Source: Chrysomallon squamiferum (Eukaryota > Mollusca > Gastropoda > Neomphalida > Peltospiridae). Taken from it: a stretch of 64,000 nucleotides of DNA. Position numbers and translations under genes: made by a program. Below the pieces are notes generated by a model. It had not been told where the DNA came from. It searched no databases and worked only from the letters and a program-made list of their open reading frames with translations. The DNA is taken from NCBI GenBank assembly GCA_012295275.1, contig CM022668.1, positions 15,940,391 to 16,004,390 on the forward strand. The letters run 5' to 3'. This document shows, piece after piece, positions 26,462-38,685 of this stretch (the stretch's first letter is position 1; the number at the start of each line of letters is the position of its first letter).

Positions 26462-27145
26462 ATCCTGCCATTTTATGTACACTTTAAGAATTGTTTTATG
26501 TATATATTGGAGAAAAATGTGTTATTTTAGCCAAAGGCCATTTTATTTATGAAGACTGATAAATTGGGCATGAACTTTAATTTATAAGACATGAAAGGTA
26601 AGGATCTGATAAAAATAATTATTACATAATTATTATTATGTAAATTAAAATGGTCTGCTAAATGGTTTTTTTTTCGTATCAATTCCAAATATTTAAATAC
26701 TTTTTAAATGCCAAAGATTTGAGTATTGGGCTCACAAATCATGAGTTAATTTTTTTTTAACCCTACAAGTTGGAGTTGTGATAGCCATTTGTGTTTTATG
26801 AAGTCATGTTTACATTTGGCTAAATTTGTTCAGGTAACACAGACACCTGTCTAAGACAAATAATGCTAATTTTCTAATAATGTTTCAAAGAAACCTGTTA
26901 TCTTAATTACAAATGATGATTTAAATATTTAATATTTTTAAAAAGAAAACCTATTCATATCATGAATTACAGGAAACACCAAATATTTTTAAATTTTTGT
27001 CTGCTGTGCATGAACGTTTTTTTACAGTATTGGGTCAAACCTAATTCATTTATTTCACTTTATTGTCTGCTTCCAAATAAAATTAATAAATTAAAAATTA
27101 ACCATTTATCAGATTTCTTTCAGTAAGAATTTTACATTCACTTGC

Positions 27146-27156
27146 ACACACACACC

Positions 27157-27242
<86 letters not shown>
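27146..27242. repeat. (CA)n microsatellite
   Basis: A nearly pure CA array of almost 100 bases. The apparent CV-repeat proteins it encodes are artefacts. Confidence 0.97.
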
Positions 27243-27246
<4 letters not shown>

Positions 27247-29813
27247 CACATACAACACACTTGATTACATACAGACCAACAACACACACATACAGAAATA
27301 AATACACACATATACAAACACAACACACATAAACTAAATACACATGCATAGACACAGACACACATTCTTTACCAATCAGTTCACACAATCCAGTATCAAC
27401 TGTTTCAAGTAAATAAAAAGTATTAACACACATGAGAAATAAATTGTCACACATCTAAATTAATAATACTATTAACATACTGATAACAGTCTCCAGTTAT
27501 TTTTATTGGTAAAAATAATTTGTGTATTTGTTAATTTGATAGCTAATTCTGCAGATCCTGTTGTTTTGAAATTTGATTTACTTACAATAGAGCTTTTAAA
27601 CTAGTCAGATAATACTTAGTAAAACGAAAAAAAAAAATAATAATAATAAAAAAATTGTAGAAATTTTTAAAGACAGATATGAATTCTAATAATGCCAATA
27701 GTTTTACCTTGTTCTGTGTTACAGAAGTGTATTTATGGTGATGATAATTTTAAATATTTCCATGTGAATTTTTTTAAAGAGTTTTTCGTTTGATTATTTT
27801 TGCTATTTATTTATTTATTTATTTATTTATATATTTTTGCAGTTATTCTTTAATAAAAGCCACGTGTAACAATAAAATGTTAGTCATAAGTGTACACATC
27901 AACCATTGTTCATGTTTTTGTTAAATCATTTCATACATAGAAAGATGAAAATGTCTGGACAGACTGAGTTGATAAAGCAAGTCTGTTGAGTATTCAGTGT
28001 GTCAGAGATATTTATTCTACATTCTGTATGCAAGATATTAAGAAAAAAAAAAAAAAAAAAAGAAATATTTTGAAGTTTTATTTTCCTAGTAGTTCATTAG
28101 GTTTGTTACAATTTTTATTATACTTTGTTATTATTAAAGATTTGAAAACATAACAATTACTTGGGATATTGTACCTCACTTTTAACAAAGAACCATTAAT
28201 ACAAAATGTATCAGAAATACATCTTTTATTGAATAGCTATGTTTTTATTATGATTAATTTTTCAAAAAAAAATCTCTTTTTGCAAGACAGTTAACAAAAG
28301 TTACGATATAAATTACACACAAATGAATTTGGATCATTTATTTTATTAGATCTTCATGATCTTGGAGATATATTTAAACAATAAACAAGTAGAAAAATTC
28401 TTGGAAACGTACAAAACAGTCTTAGGTTCTCTGAACCCCATCACAGATACACTTTTAGCAAAACACAAATAGTCTGAAGTTTATGTAAAAGTTATAAAAA
28501 CTTTTTTCAATCACCAGATAAAACTTACAGAAGAGATAATAATAAACTGTATGAAATACATACAAAAATATATTTAGATTCCCGTACAGCCATAGAAACA
28601 CTTTGAATGCCTTGATGTAATCATGGCATTTAGTTGAATTAGTGTCATCTCTGTCTTGTTTTGGTATTATGCCATATTGCTAGTCACTATAGTTTTTTTT
28701 TTTCAGAAATGATCTCGTTAAAATTTTGGTTGTATTAGTGTATTTCTTTTAGTTAAGCAGTGTCTTTAGGCTTAATAATTGTATACAGCTGGAACTTTTA
28801 GTATTTATTTACTTTAATGTATGTTATCTTTTTATAATTTTTAATTATTTATTTTATTTTAGTTTATTATATTATTTGTTATTTGTTAGTATTTATTTAT
28901 TTTATTTTATTTTATTTTATTATTTATTAGTTATTAGTATTTATTTATTTATTTATTATTATTTTATATTATCTTTTTTATATATATATATATTTTTTTA
29001 TTGTTCGTTTGGAATTTCTTGTAGAGGAATGAACAAATATTTTTAGATAAGATATAATTTTTATAAAAATACAGAATACTGGAACAATCATTTTTAACAA
29101 TTATATGTATCAAATCAAAGCATAAATAAATATTTCTTTTTGAAACTATATGTTTTAATTATGACTATTTTTTTTTTTTTTTTTTGAAATTCTTTATATG
29201 AGAGTGAAATTTTTTTTAATATTCTTTTGCTATCGCTTTCATAAACACTTGAAATAACTCTTCATAACACACATTATCTGTGTAAATTATTTCCCCTTCA
29301 TTCATTATGAATTTGAAAATTTTGTTGTTGGAAATTGACTAATCACAATACTGTATTATCATAATTCCATTGTAAATTTCTCATTTAATTCTTTTTTTTT
29401 TTTTAATTATTATTAAGAATAAATTATTTATGAAAGCATCTTTAACAGGACTGTAATGTATTTGTAATAAAAGGATGTGTTGTTTACAATTTCTGTATCT
29501 GTTATTATGTGTCAGTGAAGTAGTCAAAGATTGTATCAGAATGTGTGCGAAACATCAGATAGAGAAATATTAAATAGGATAATAATATGTATTATCTGAC
29601 AATCCTCAAACACTGCATGTGCCATTGTATGTGTGCTTAGCCCTCGGGTATAGAAATATATATAATATCTGTTATCTAATATTATTATACTATGTGACAA
29701 TCCTGAAAGATTGTGGCATTACAATGTCGTCCAGTTTTGTTATAATACCAACAACAACAACAACAAATATAAGTCATAACAGTTAAGAATCAAACATCAA
29801 CAAAATTATCATC

Positions 29814-30352
29814 TTACTCTTCCGCTCGTTGATCAGAGAACATTCGGATTGCAACGCTGGCGACGAGGTAGATGAATTCTCGTTCTTCTCGTGGTACGTG
29901 CTTCATCACTTGGACTCGAGGCATCAGGAAATTGTTTATTTCCACTTGTCCTGTCGTCCACTTCTGAAGCTGCCTCAGCGCCATGCACAGCCTGCGTGAA
30001 CGTGATTCACCCTGCCACATGGAAGTACGACTGCACTCTTTATAAAACAAACGCAGCATCAGCGTACGTAAATGATACGTTGAAAACGTTTTCACTTCGA
30101 AGTCGACTCCAAGATCGGGATGCTCTTTTCGAATGTAGTCGGCCGCTTTTTGTAAATTCTCCATGACCCGATTTTCGTTTGGGACCGTGTCTGATGACTT
30201 GGTTTTTGCGATTTCCAGGATTCGTTTCAAGATGCGCATTACCTCTTTTCTGCAAGTTTTTCTTTCGTCATCAGACCGTGAAAGTTTTTTATCTGCGTGT
30301 TTGGTTAACGTTTTCTCAGCCTGACAAAACGTCATCTTCCACAAGCGGCCAT
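29814..30352 (-). CDS. cGLR: cGLR exon 4: Mab-21 C-terminal helical domain
   Basis: The acceptor CATTTTCAG lies just above 30352. The exon encodes the final 178 residues from NGRLWKMTFCQAEK to AEE and TAA. Features are the Mab-21 W-K-x-(S/T)-F-x-x-(A/S)-E-K signature, then a helix-rich region with FSTYHLRTLMLRLFYK, matching the conserved 'sYhlKtl' helix of the family. Confidence 0.93.
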
Positions 30353-31978
30353 CTGAAAATGGAAGTCAAACTGATATTTGAAAACAAACTACAATACAGT
30401 AAAATAAATAAAAACATAAATAAAGTGAAGTCCCGGATAACCGTTTTATCTTTTCCATTTACAGTTTTATTTTCTTTCTTCCTTTATTATTATTATTATT
30501 ATTAGTAGTAGTAGTAGTAGTAGTACTAGTAGTAATAGAAGTAGTAGTACTAGTAGTAGTAGTAGTAGTAGTAGTAGTAGAAGTAGTAGTAGTAGTATTT
30601 CCCTGTGTAATTTTCAAAATATTTGTTGACAGGAAACACCAAGAATGTAATATAATTCTATTCATGTAGATGCTCGAATCTAGTTATCTAGATTGTATTC
30701 ACCTTCTACAAAACACCTTTATACTGTTTATTAGAAATTACGTCATTTTATGTCTGTGACGTTACAAGACGACAAGCAAAATGAGAAACAATGCTCAAAA
30801 CTGAAAATGACGCATTACTCATTGATCCTCATTTTGTGATAGCATGAACTGAAATTCCTACGTATCCGAAAGTTGTAAATAAAAAGAGCAAAACAGAGTA
30901 ATATCGAAACAATATCGAAATTAAAAACTTTTTTTTTGTTGAGGAAAGATATACTTAATCAGGTCATATAATTATAATACGCCAACAATACAGGCTTCAT
31001 ATATTAATATTTACTTTTCTTATTTTTGGTAACAACATGGAACCCTTTCTCTTTTATCTTGTTAGATTCTTCTTTCTCGAGACAGTCCAATGAGTCTACA
31101 TGATCCGGCCATTTTGGTACCGCTAGAGCAGGCACAATATCCATATCAAAATGTTCACCTTTATCAGGATCGCTGTAACTCACGCCGAAACTAGGGGATT
31201 TGACATATTTGTCTTGTCCTGTATTGAATACATCAAAAGAAAAGAAAAAAAGAAAAGAAAATTAGGGAGAGGGAAAGAGAAGGAAATAACGATATTAAAG
31301 CAACCATGTGAACTAGTTTAAAAAAAAACGTGATGCACATTCAACTCGCAATTAATCGTGACATTTCGGAAATTATTGTATATAACAAAAAAGAAATAGA
31401 TCAGACAAGCAATAAATCTATAATAAAAAACAGGACGACAAATACACATTTACGGAAAGTAAAATAAACCAATCTATAATCATGCACTGCATTTAATTTT
31501 ATGCATCTATTATGTAGATAAAAATATATATTCAAACATCAGGGAGGCAGGCATAAAGAAAGACGACCAGACAGACAGACGAATGAAATAATAACTTCTA
31601 GATTAAACAGCTTACGTTTCCACTTTGAAAACTCTGGCAGTTTCATTATACTCTGCAAATGGTGAAAAACGTATTCCCGAAATTTGGCTGCACTTAAATA
31701 CTTTCCGTCCAGAATGTCAACTTGCTGAGACTGCTGGACGCTGTCGGCGGCGATGTAACAGAAGCCGTCAGGCGCGTCTGCGTAGTGTGCCTTTATATTC
31801 CGTATGTCGGGGATCAACAAACAGTCACTTTCATCAGCGTACTTGACCTGCCAAATAAAACAAAATAATATGTAATTACTTTTCATCTTGTGGTGCAGTT
31901 TTGAAATGAACATTTGTACACGGATGATCGTTTGGAGGCAGGATTTTAAAACAAATCATTTACACTGATCTAAAGAAA

Positions 31979-32011
<33 letters not shown>

Positions 32012-32181
32012 TTTTTTTTTTTTTTTTTTTTTTATTATTACCATCAGTTCTTTTTCCTGGAGAAAACAAAAAAAAAAAAAAAAAAACCGAAAGGAAATAA
32101 AGAATAACAACAGCAATAACAATACTAGTATTAACAACAAAAAGAAAAAAGAAACAAGAAGAGAAAGACAACTGAAGAATA

Positions 32182-32213
<32 letters not shown>

Positions 32214-33431
32214 ACTAAAAATAATGGTCAGTCTATTTCTAAATATGTTTTTTTTTTTTCTAAAATTTATACAATTAGAAGTGAAGTTTAATGAATTCAC
32301 AAACTGTTCGACTGTTACAAATTATGAAACAACTGCCGTACTAACCTTTGTTCCATCGTAGTACGAACCGTCGTTAAGGTAGCTCCATTTAAAAGGTGTT
32401 CTTCTGTTCAGTTCCGTCAGCATGCGATCCTTAAATTCACCAAAGGCGTTTGAAGCTTTTTCCATCCCTCTTCTCCGGAGACGGACTTCTTCGACAAAAA
32501 ATTTATTCAGTTCTGTTTCGTTTCTTGGCAGTCGCTTGACCTCGCCGTCCTTCATCATCTTGTGGACAATCTGCTCAAGCTGACGAATCCGACCTTCCGT
32601 GATTTCATTTTCTTTTTTCAGCTTCTGTTTAACAGGTGTTTTAGATCCTCTGCCTGGTGGATGAGTTGAGGATGTTTTATCTGCAGCTGCAGAATGTGTT
32701 TTCACTGCGTCGCTTCCTTTTTTGAACTCCGACGACTGTGGTGGTCCCCTTTCAAAATATCTCTTAGGTCTTGTGTCAGATGATGACGCTGCAGAGGTTT
32801 CATCCGTACTTGCAGTTCCTTTTTTAAAAAACTCTTCAGACGATTGTCGTCTTGTTTTGTGATATGTTTTAGATCCTGAATTTCCGTCACTTTCCTTTTT
32901 GAACTCTTTAGGAGTTTGTTGTCTCATTACAGAATGGGTTTTATATCCTGAATTTACTTCTGGTTTATAACTTTTGTTTCTGAACTCGCCAGAAGACTGT
33001 GGTCTGCTTTTAGTAACAGTTTTATGTCCTGAATGTCCGTGTGGTGTACCACTTTCTTTTCTAAATTCTTCAGACGACTGTCGTCTACTTTTACAATACG
33101 GTTTAGACGCTGAATTTACTTCTGGAGTATGACTTTCCCATTTAAACTCTTTAGAAGACTGTTGTCTCACTCTATGACATGTCTGAGGTCGCGGATTTAC
33201 TTCTGGTCTATCATTTTCCTTTCTAAACGACTGTGACGACTGTGGTCTGCTTTTAGTATGCGCCGAATGCGCTGAATGTACAGCTGGTGTATCAGGTTCG
33301 TTCAGCAACGGTCCTGTTTTAGTAGATCTTTGAGAATCTGTCTTTGATGGATAAGATGATCTTCTCGCAGTTGAAGAATTTACCCATGATCTTTGTTTAT
33401 TAGGTGTTTGAGAACCTCTACGGTGTGACAT
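29814..33431 (-). CDS. cGLR: cGAS-like receptor (cGLR), Mab-21 family nucleotidyltransferase, four coding exons
   Basis: Joining 33431-32346, 31847-31616, 31218-31015 and 30352-29814 gives 686 residues with consistent phases (0, 1, 1). The enzyme is predicted to make a cyclic dinucleotide or related messenger when it senses a ligand in the cytosol. Seen: a basic, serine-rich N-terminus with 27-residue repeats (60-220), a helix rich in charged residues (270-345), NTase motif GSYYDG (355-360), E368-x-D370 in ADESDCLLIP, third acid D466 in HFDMDIVPAL, and the Mab-21 signature LWKMTFCQAEK opening the last exon. The H-x5-CC-x6-C zinc thumb of vertebrate cGAS is not visible, as in the insect RNA sensor cGLR1. 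An in-frame TAG upstream in the leader supports the ATG at 33431. Ligand and product cannot be read from sequence. Confidence 0.92.
30485..30598. repeat. (AGT)n trinucleotide repeat
   Basis: ATT repeats pass into a long TAG/AGT array inside cGLR intron 3. Confidence 0.95.
31015..31218 (-). CDS. cGLR: cGLR exon 3: third catalytic aspartate
   Basis: This exon is too short for a long open frame but is well bounded by TTCAATACAG (acceptor) and GTAAAT (donor). It encodes residues 441-507, including VKSPSFGVSY and HFDMDIVPALAVPKWP. This matches the 'VDIxxAL' strand that carries the third metal-binding aspartate of cGAS-like enzymes. Length 204, phase 1 to 1. Confidence 0.9.
31616..31847 (-). CDS. 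cGLR: cGLR exon 2: NTase core with catalytic E-x-D
   Basis: The acceptor is TTTTATTTGGCAG and the donor GTAAGC. It encodes residues 363-439, starting VKYADESDCLLIPDI. E368 and D370 are the first two metal ligands. Phase 0 in, phase 1 out. Confidence 0.93.
31985..32085. repeat. ATT array, poly-T and poly-A in cGLR intron 1
   Basis: An ATT array runs into poly-T (to about 32035), followed by poly-A at 32068-32086. An (AAAG)n run follows at 32183-32214. Confidence 0.9.
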
Positions 33432-33594
33432 TTTTTCAATCTTTTTTTGATTTTTTTGATTTTTTTGGCTACGTGTTTGGTGTTTTCAGATCCCAGATTT
33501 GATGACGATGTTGCGAAACGTCGTGGATGTAGCGACTTTTTTTCGTCTGACAATCACCTTCGACTCGATGAGCTATCTTGATGAGGTCAGAAAC
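32346..33594 (-). CDS. cGLR: cGLR exon 1 of the CDS: repetitive basic N-terminus and NTase start
   Basis: The coding part is 33431-32346 (362 codons). The exon probably starts at 33594, after the acceptor AACAAATTTCAG, giving about 160 bases of 5' UTR with an in-frame TAG. It ends at AACAAAG before GTTAGT, in phase 0, so GSYYDGTK joins VKYADESD. If translated past the donor it stops after seven codons. Confidence 0.9.
32772..33254 (-). repeat. In-frame 81-bp repeats encoding 27-residue units in the cGLR N-terminus
   Basis: Units begin at residues 60, 87, 114, 141, 168 (three residues short) and 192. Their common pattern is KSR(P/R)QSS-x-EF(R/K)KES, then PEVNSG. A partial unit QSSEFKKGSD occurs near 232. 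They are diverged, so old, yet the frame and period are kept, which points to selection on the protein. Confidence 0.9.
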
Positions 33595-34440
33595 CTGAAA
33601 TTTGTTTTTAAAGTGTCACTCTTCAAATAAATATCATCTATAAATGTGAAGGTTTTGAAACTCATCAACTACAGTCTCATCCAGTTTATAACAAGAAAAA
33701 AAAAAAAAAGAAAGAAAAAAATCAGTCCCTAATTCATGAACACTATGAATTTAAACGACAGAAACTAAATATTTAAGGCCACATTTTCGAAAATAATTAT
33801 TTTACTTAAATGCATAATGTTTCCATCTGTGTGTATTGACTACAATCCACATGTGACAAAATTACAAATGACACTGTTTTAGTTAAGTAGCACGAACACG
33901 TGCTCTACAATATTTGTGATATAAAAAATATCTAAACGTTTTACAAAACACAAAACCACTACATATACATGCATATAGATCTTGAAGACGAGAAGCAAAA
34001 ATACAACAGTAAATACATAAATAGATAGAAATATTATCATAAATCAGGAATAAAACATCAGTTAACAAATATTATGTATGAATGGATAGGCACCTGCTTA
34101 ATTTGGTTTATCAACGTGTTTTTCTGTAGTGTATGTTTCATGTCATTTCCAGGCAGGAATTTCTGGTTCATCTTAAACCATTTCAGTTCTAATACCATTG
34201 CGAATTTATTACAGAATTCCACTCAGCTAAACTGTTACTAAATTGAAGTTCTTAATTTTTTATTTTATTTAAATATAAAATGGCCTAGAAAAAATAATTA
34301 TATAATAAAGATTGTCTGCTATTACCAATTTGTACTACCACCTCAGTTTTCAGTTATTTCTATCCTAAAACTATTAACTGTATCAAAAGCAGAACGACTC
34401 AATTTTTAAAAATACGCCATGGTGTTGAAATGATTCGCAG

Positions 34441-34482
<42 letters not shown>

Positions 34483-34860
34483 GTGTAACTAAACAGTAAT
34501 ATATACATATAATCTTTTTGCCTTTTAAGCCGTTTTACACGAAAGTATCATTTACGAGCGATAATCATGAGAAGTTGTTATTTTCGAAATATGACTCAGT
34601 TTGTACGAGTACAAAGAAACTAAAATAATAATTTTATCTCATTACGCACATATACGAACACGCACTTGATTTCAGCTGTTTGACCTTGTCAAAAAATGTA
34701 TTAATATTTAAATCTTTTTATGAACTTCAACGCATTTATTAAACACTGAATTAAAAATACATTTGATGTCAAAAAGCGATGTGAGAATAAGCATAATAGT
34801 AAACGCCTCTTTTTTTATTATTATTTTTTTTTTTTTTTTTTCGTTCGTTTGATTAACTTA

Positions 34861-34913
<53 letters not shown>

Positions 34914-35205
34914 AAACCGGATGCTGTTCTCCTGTTTTAAACTGAAGTTTAATTTACAGCAATAATCAGTAACATGAGAAGTGTTTATTTACGAAAGTTT
35001 AAATCTATATTTGAAAGTTAAAACATTCATTTTTGTTTGTTTGTTTTTTTGGTATTTTAATTAATCGTGTCTCCAAGACAACAGATGAATGAAATGTCGG
35101 AGGTTTGAAGTAAATATAAGTTTGATTTAAGTGTCTGGTTGCGAGGCTGGGGAGAGGTTTAATAATAAACGCCTTCTTATTTATTTATTTATTTATTATA
35201 CATAC

Positions 35206-35246
<41 letters not shown>

Positions 35247-35627
35247 ATTTCTTGCATGTGTCTAAAATTTTCTTGAAACCCGGATACAACCTTGGTATTG
35301 ATTTTTCCATTCATGTTTCCTATTCGTAATCTATTACATAAAAAAGGTAAGTGGGCGTGAATCATTGTGAAATTCCGGGAAAATGTGTCACCAGTTTTCG
35401 CGTTATTTCGACGACTTCATATTTTATTTATTAGAGATATAACCGTTCTACATATGTAAAAATAGCCGTTTTTGACATAGCACATTTTATTTTTATTTAA
35501 ATTTATTTAAAATTTATTCAGATGCACAAGTCCAGACTTGTGTACGATAGATAAAATTCCTTATAATTAATTTAATTTAAAAAAAAAGAAAGATACAGAA
35601 TGCGATAATAAATACTAGTACTAGTAA

Positions 35628-35666
<39 letters not shown>

Positions 35667-36694
35667 CAATAACAGCTAATAAGTGGATTGATTTGAAAAT
35701 TTTCTTGTTCTTTTATTTTATTGTTGTTGTTGTTGTTGTTGTTGCTGCCGCTTCTGTTGTATGATAATACATTAAATTATCTGGAATGATTTCTTAAAAC
35801 AAATATTTTATATGATAATTATGAGTGAATAAATATTAATGAATGCTTGCAACAAGTGTTTTGTTCTCGAGTATAGTTCATAATTCAAGCAATAAAAATG
35901 CTGTAGTATTTGGATATGGGCGACATTTCCCTCTGGTAACATAAAACTGCCAACTCCAAAGTCGTAATATTCAAAGGTTTTGTAGTCTTTGCCTCTAAAC
36001 CCAGAAATCTATTTCTGTAATAAGATATGACTTAATAATAAGTATTAATGACTGAGAACAGATTTTTTTCTTGATTTTTTTATTATTATTATTTTGTGTG
36101 TACGCGTATCTGTATGCATGCGTGTGTACGTGTGTGTGTGTGTGTGTGTTGTTCTAATAAAGTGTATCTCTAAGTTTCAAGGAGAAACATTGTAAACATG
36201 CAGAGTAACACGCTATTGAAACAAACAAAGAACCAATCGCACGAGGTACGCGAGCTTTCACCTTTTTAGTGAGTGACACAAGGCTTCAAGGAAACAGAAA
36301 CCATGTAACACTGAGGACATTCATTTCTGATCTATTTATAATTCACCTGTTTTACAGTCCACTGAACAGTAGTTTCATTTTCTAACTAAATCATCTGAAT
36401 CGAATGTGAACAGTTGATTAAATGACAGCATAGTCACAGGTTATGTATTCATTGTGTTCACATAAGTGTGATGACGATTCATCCGCATGCTCTTTTGCAT
36501 TATAAAATAATAAATAAATAACGATGACGATGATGATGATGATGATAATGATACATCCTTACATACATATATAAAAGCTTTAAAAATAAACAAAAACAGT
36601 AAGAAAAGAAAAAGCAAACGAAAAGCAATAACTAAGTGTCATATATAATAAGAAAACGTTTATAATGAAATACAGGTAACTGGAAAGTCAGCGA

Positions 36695-36726
<32 letters not shown>

Positions 36727-36854
36727 GAATAAGAATAATAATAATAAGAAGAAGAAGAAGAAGAAAATGAAGTAGAAATAAAGAAATAATTTTTAAAAAT
36801 TAATAATAATAAAAAAAATAATATTTTTTTTTAAAAAAAAAACATTTATGTTAC
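33595..36854. other. Probable cGLR leader intron
   Basis: There is no coding frame. Contents include poly-A at 34442-34480, an ATT array at 34862-34912, AT repeats at 35218-35240, (AAAT)n near 35630-35664 and TTG repeats near 35722. Segments at 34527-34690, 34935-35190 and 36181-36420 have diverged copies near 50838-51690. Confidence 0.5.
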
Positions 36855-37060
36855 CTGTGTTAAATGCCGCCACAGCAGAAAATAATCGACGAACTTCTAT
36901 GTAGGTCAAACTGACGTCTGCTCTCAGCTGAGGATATTCAGAGAAATGAACGCCCCAAAACCGAGCTGTGACGGAGAACACCACAGACTGATGTTTGGAT
37001 GAAAATCCTCTGTCACTCGATGACAAGCATCTTTCGATTTACAGAAATACCTGGAAACAT
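36855..37060 (-). other. cGLR: Candidate non-coding first exon of the cGLR gene
   Basis: A GC-richer patch ends on the minus strand in a clean donor, TTTAACACAG before GTAACA at 36854. It would splice to the acceptor above 33594. The frame running through it starts at TTG rather than ATG, so it is treated as leader sequence. Its upstream flank carries an NF-kB-like decamer. Confidence 0.5.
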
Positions 37061-37088
37061 CGCCCCCCCACCCCCGCGCGAGTTTCTA

Positions 37089-37098
37089 GGAAATCCCC
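37089..37098 (-). promoter_or_regulatory. NF-kB-like site upstream of cGLR
   Basis: The plus strand reads GGAAATCCCC; the minus strand GGGGATTTCC fits the kB consensus GGGRNWYYCC exactly. It lies just upstream of the candidate first exon of the cGLR gene. Its copy at 51884-51893 is conserved within otherwise diverged sequence. Confidence 0.5.
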
Positions 37099-37099
37099 A

Positions 37100-38036
37100 T
37101 CTTTTGTTATTATCAAAATAAAGAGATGATGCAAATGGCGTCAGTACGCCAAGGTCATAAGTCATTTATGACGCGTTTTTCCTCTCCTTGAAAGGACTTC
37201 TTCATTCTCCTTTCTATTTAGTATGACTACAATAAGCGTATTCAGAACTTTAAATCAAATTCAAGTTACAAATTATACACTTCTGTCGTATCCTGACAAA
37301 TTTCTTACAAATATGTAGCACGTTCTTAATTTTGAATACCAAAATGTGTGTTGTTCTCAGCCAATGACGCGACTGTTGTCGTTGTTGTTGCTGTCGGTGT
37401 CTGAAAAGTTAGATTTTTCGTCTGTGTTGTTTGATTTAGTAATTATGTGGCATAATATTTCTGTTTTAGGTAATATTTTCTTTCTGATAAAGATGTTGAT
37501 TATGCAGACAATTCTTAGCAAGTTAGATTTTTTGTGAATTTATTTCATCTATATACTATAATGAACTCGTAAAGCAAATTAATGGTAAATGATACAAAAA
37601 TAATATACAAATAATTAAAAAGTGAATGTTAGCAAAATGCTTGAAAAATGTAAAGGCTTGTGCAATTCATTAATCTTTTTTTTTTTTGAGAATTACTTAA
37701 TTAAGGCTTAAGGTACATTTGAGCTAATTAGTGCAATTAATTAATTAATAAAAATTCATAAAAATTCAAAACTGTGGAAATAACGGTCACTTGACGCACT
37801 GGGTAACTTGTTACATATATAAATATTTGCTGTTCTGATTGTATTAACCCTGATGTAACTGTTGTTACAATATTACAATATTTCTATCCATCTGTATTAT
37901 TCTATACTACTGAACTGACTGTTCCTAGCTGGCGCGAATACAGGTTTTAAAAGTGTCTTGTGTTTGTTGTGTTCTAGTGTACGAAAATGTGCTACGGTAT
38001 TTCTGTCTATGCATACACAGACCCCATATCGGATAC
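37100..38036. other. Intergenic stretch, no gene recognised
   Basis: AT-rich sequence between the cGLR promoter and the hAT element. About 37100-37215 matches the duplicated flank near 51910-52020. I see no coding frame beyond a short unsupported one at 37346-37537. Confidence 0.5.
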
Positions 38037-38394
38037 CCCTAGAGCAGTGATTCCCAACATGGGGTGCAATTCAATAATAATAGGGGAGGCAATATGAAAA
38101 AATATACTAATATCAACATTTTTATTTTATTTTATAAAAATTATAAATTTATAGGGTAAAATTGTAATTACAGCCTAGCTGAGCACAACAGCTTGTGCAG
38201 TCTAGTCAAATGTTCACCCACTAATGTCATCGTGCATCTGGCACCAGCTATATGCGTGGCTTCCGACTTGTTTAAGAAGGTGAGTTTTAGTTTATGAAAT
38301 TTCTCTTCTCATAGCAAAATGTGGAAAAAATCATACAATAGGGGAGAATTTAATTAATCCCGCAAATATCAACTTTTCTGAAAGTAGTTCTTGA

Positions 38395-38685
38395 AAAAGA
38401 TGACCAAGATCTCAAAAGCATGTCGCTCAGTAATAGAATTGATGAAATGAGTTGTGATGTAGAAGTACAACTTGTTGAAAAATTAAAATATACAAACTTT
38501 TTCAATACAGTTGGACGAATCAACTGTAAGAGATAGTGAAGCTCTGTTAATGGCCTATGTAAGATATGCTGATAATGGATAATTTATTGAGGATTTGCTA
38601 TTTTGCGAAGCATTACAAACCACCACTATTGCAGTTGATATAATATAAGAAATTTAAAACATATTTAGATGATAAGCAGATACCA
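38395..38685 (+). pseudogene. Broken N-terminal half of hAT transposase
   Basis: Readable fragments in shifting frames include SLSNRIDEMSCDVE and LDESTVRDSEALLMAYVRY. They are of ZBED5-like hAT transposase type but are interrupted by a frameshift and at least two stops. The zinc-finger BED part was not recognised. The element can no longer encode a full transposase. Confidence 0.75.

Larger units (their letters stand above)
24566..29813. other. Receptor 3' UTR and intergenic sequence
   Basis: No coding frame is supported. Several possible polyadenylation signals occur (AATAAA near 24925 and 27866), so the 3' UTR length cannot be fixed. The stretch contains a SINE (26020-26180), poly-A/poly-T runs (26320-26342, 26425-26458) and a CA array (27146-27242). 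Its last part (29360-29710) is duplicated near 52250-52495. Confidence 0.5.

Noticed and set aside
27098-27454. Open frame with CV repeats on the minus strand
   Set aside because: Translation of a CA microsatellite and its flank.
29891-30505. Plus-strand open frames across the last cGLR exon
   Set aside because: The minus-strand frame has Mab-21 family motifs; these are antisense shadows.
36793-37026. 77-codon minus-strand frame as the cGLR first coding exon
   Set aside because: It begins at TTG, and splicing to the acceptor above 33594 brings an early stop. The patch is better read as a non-coding leader exon.
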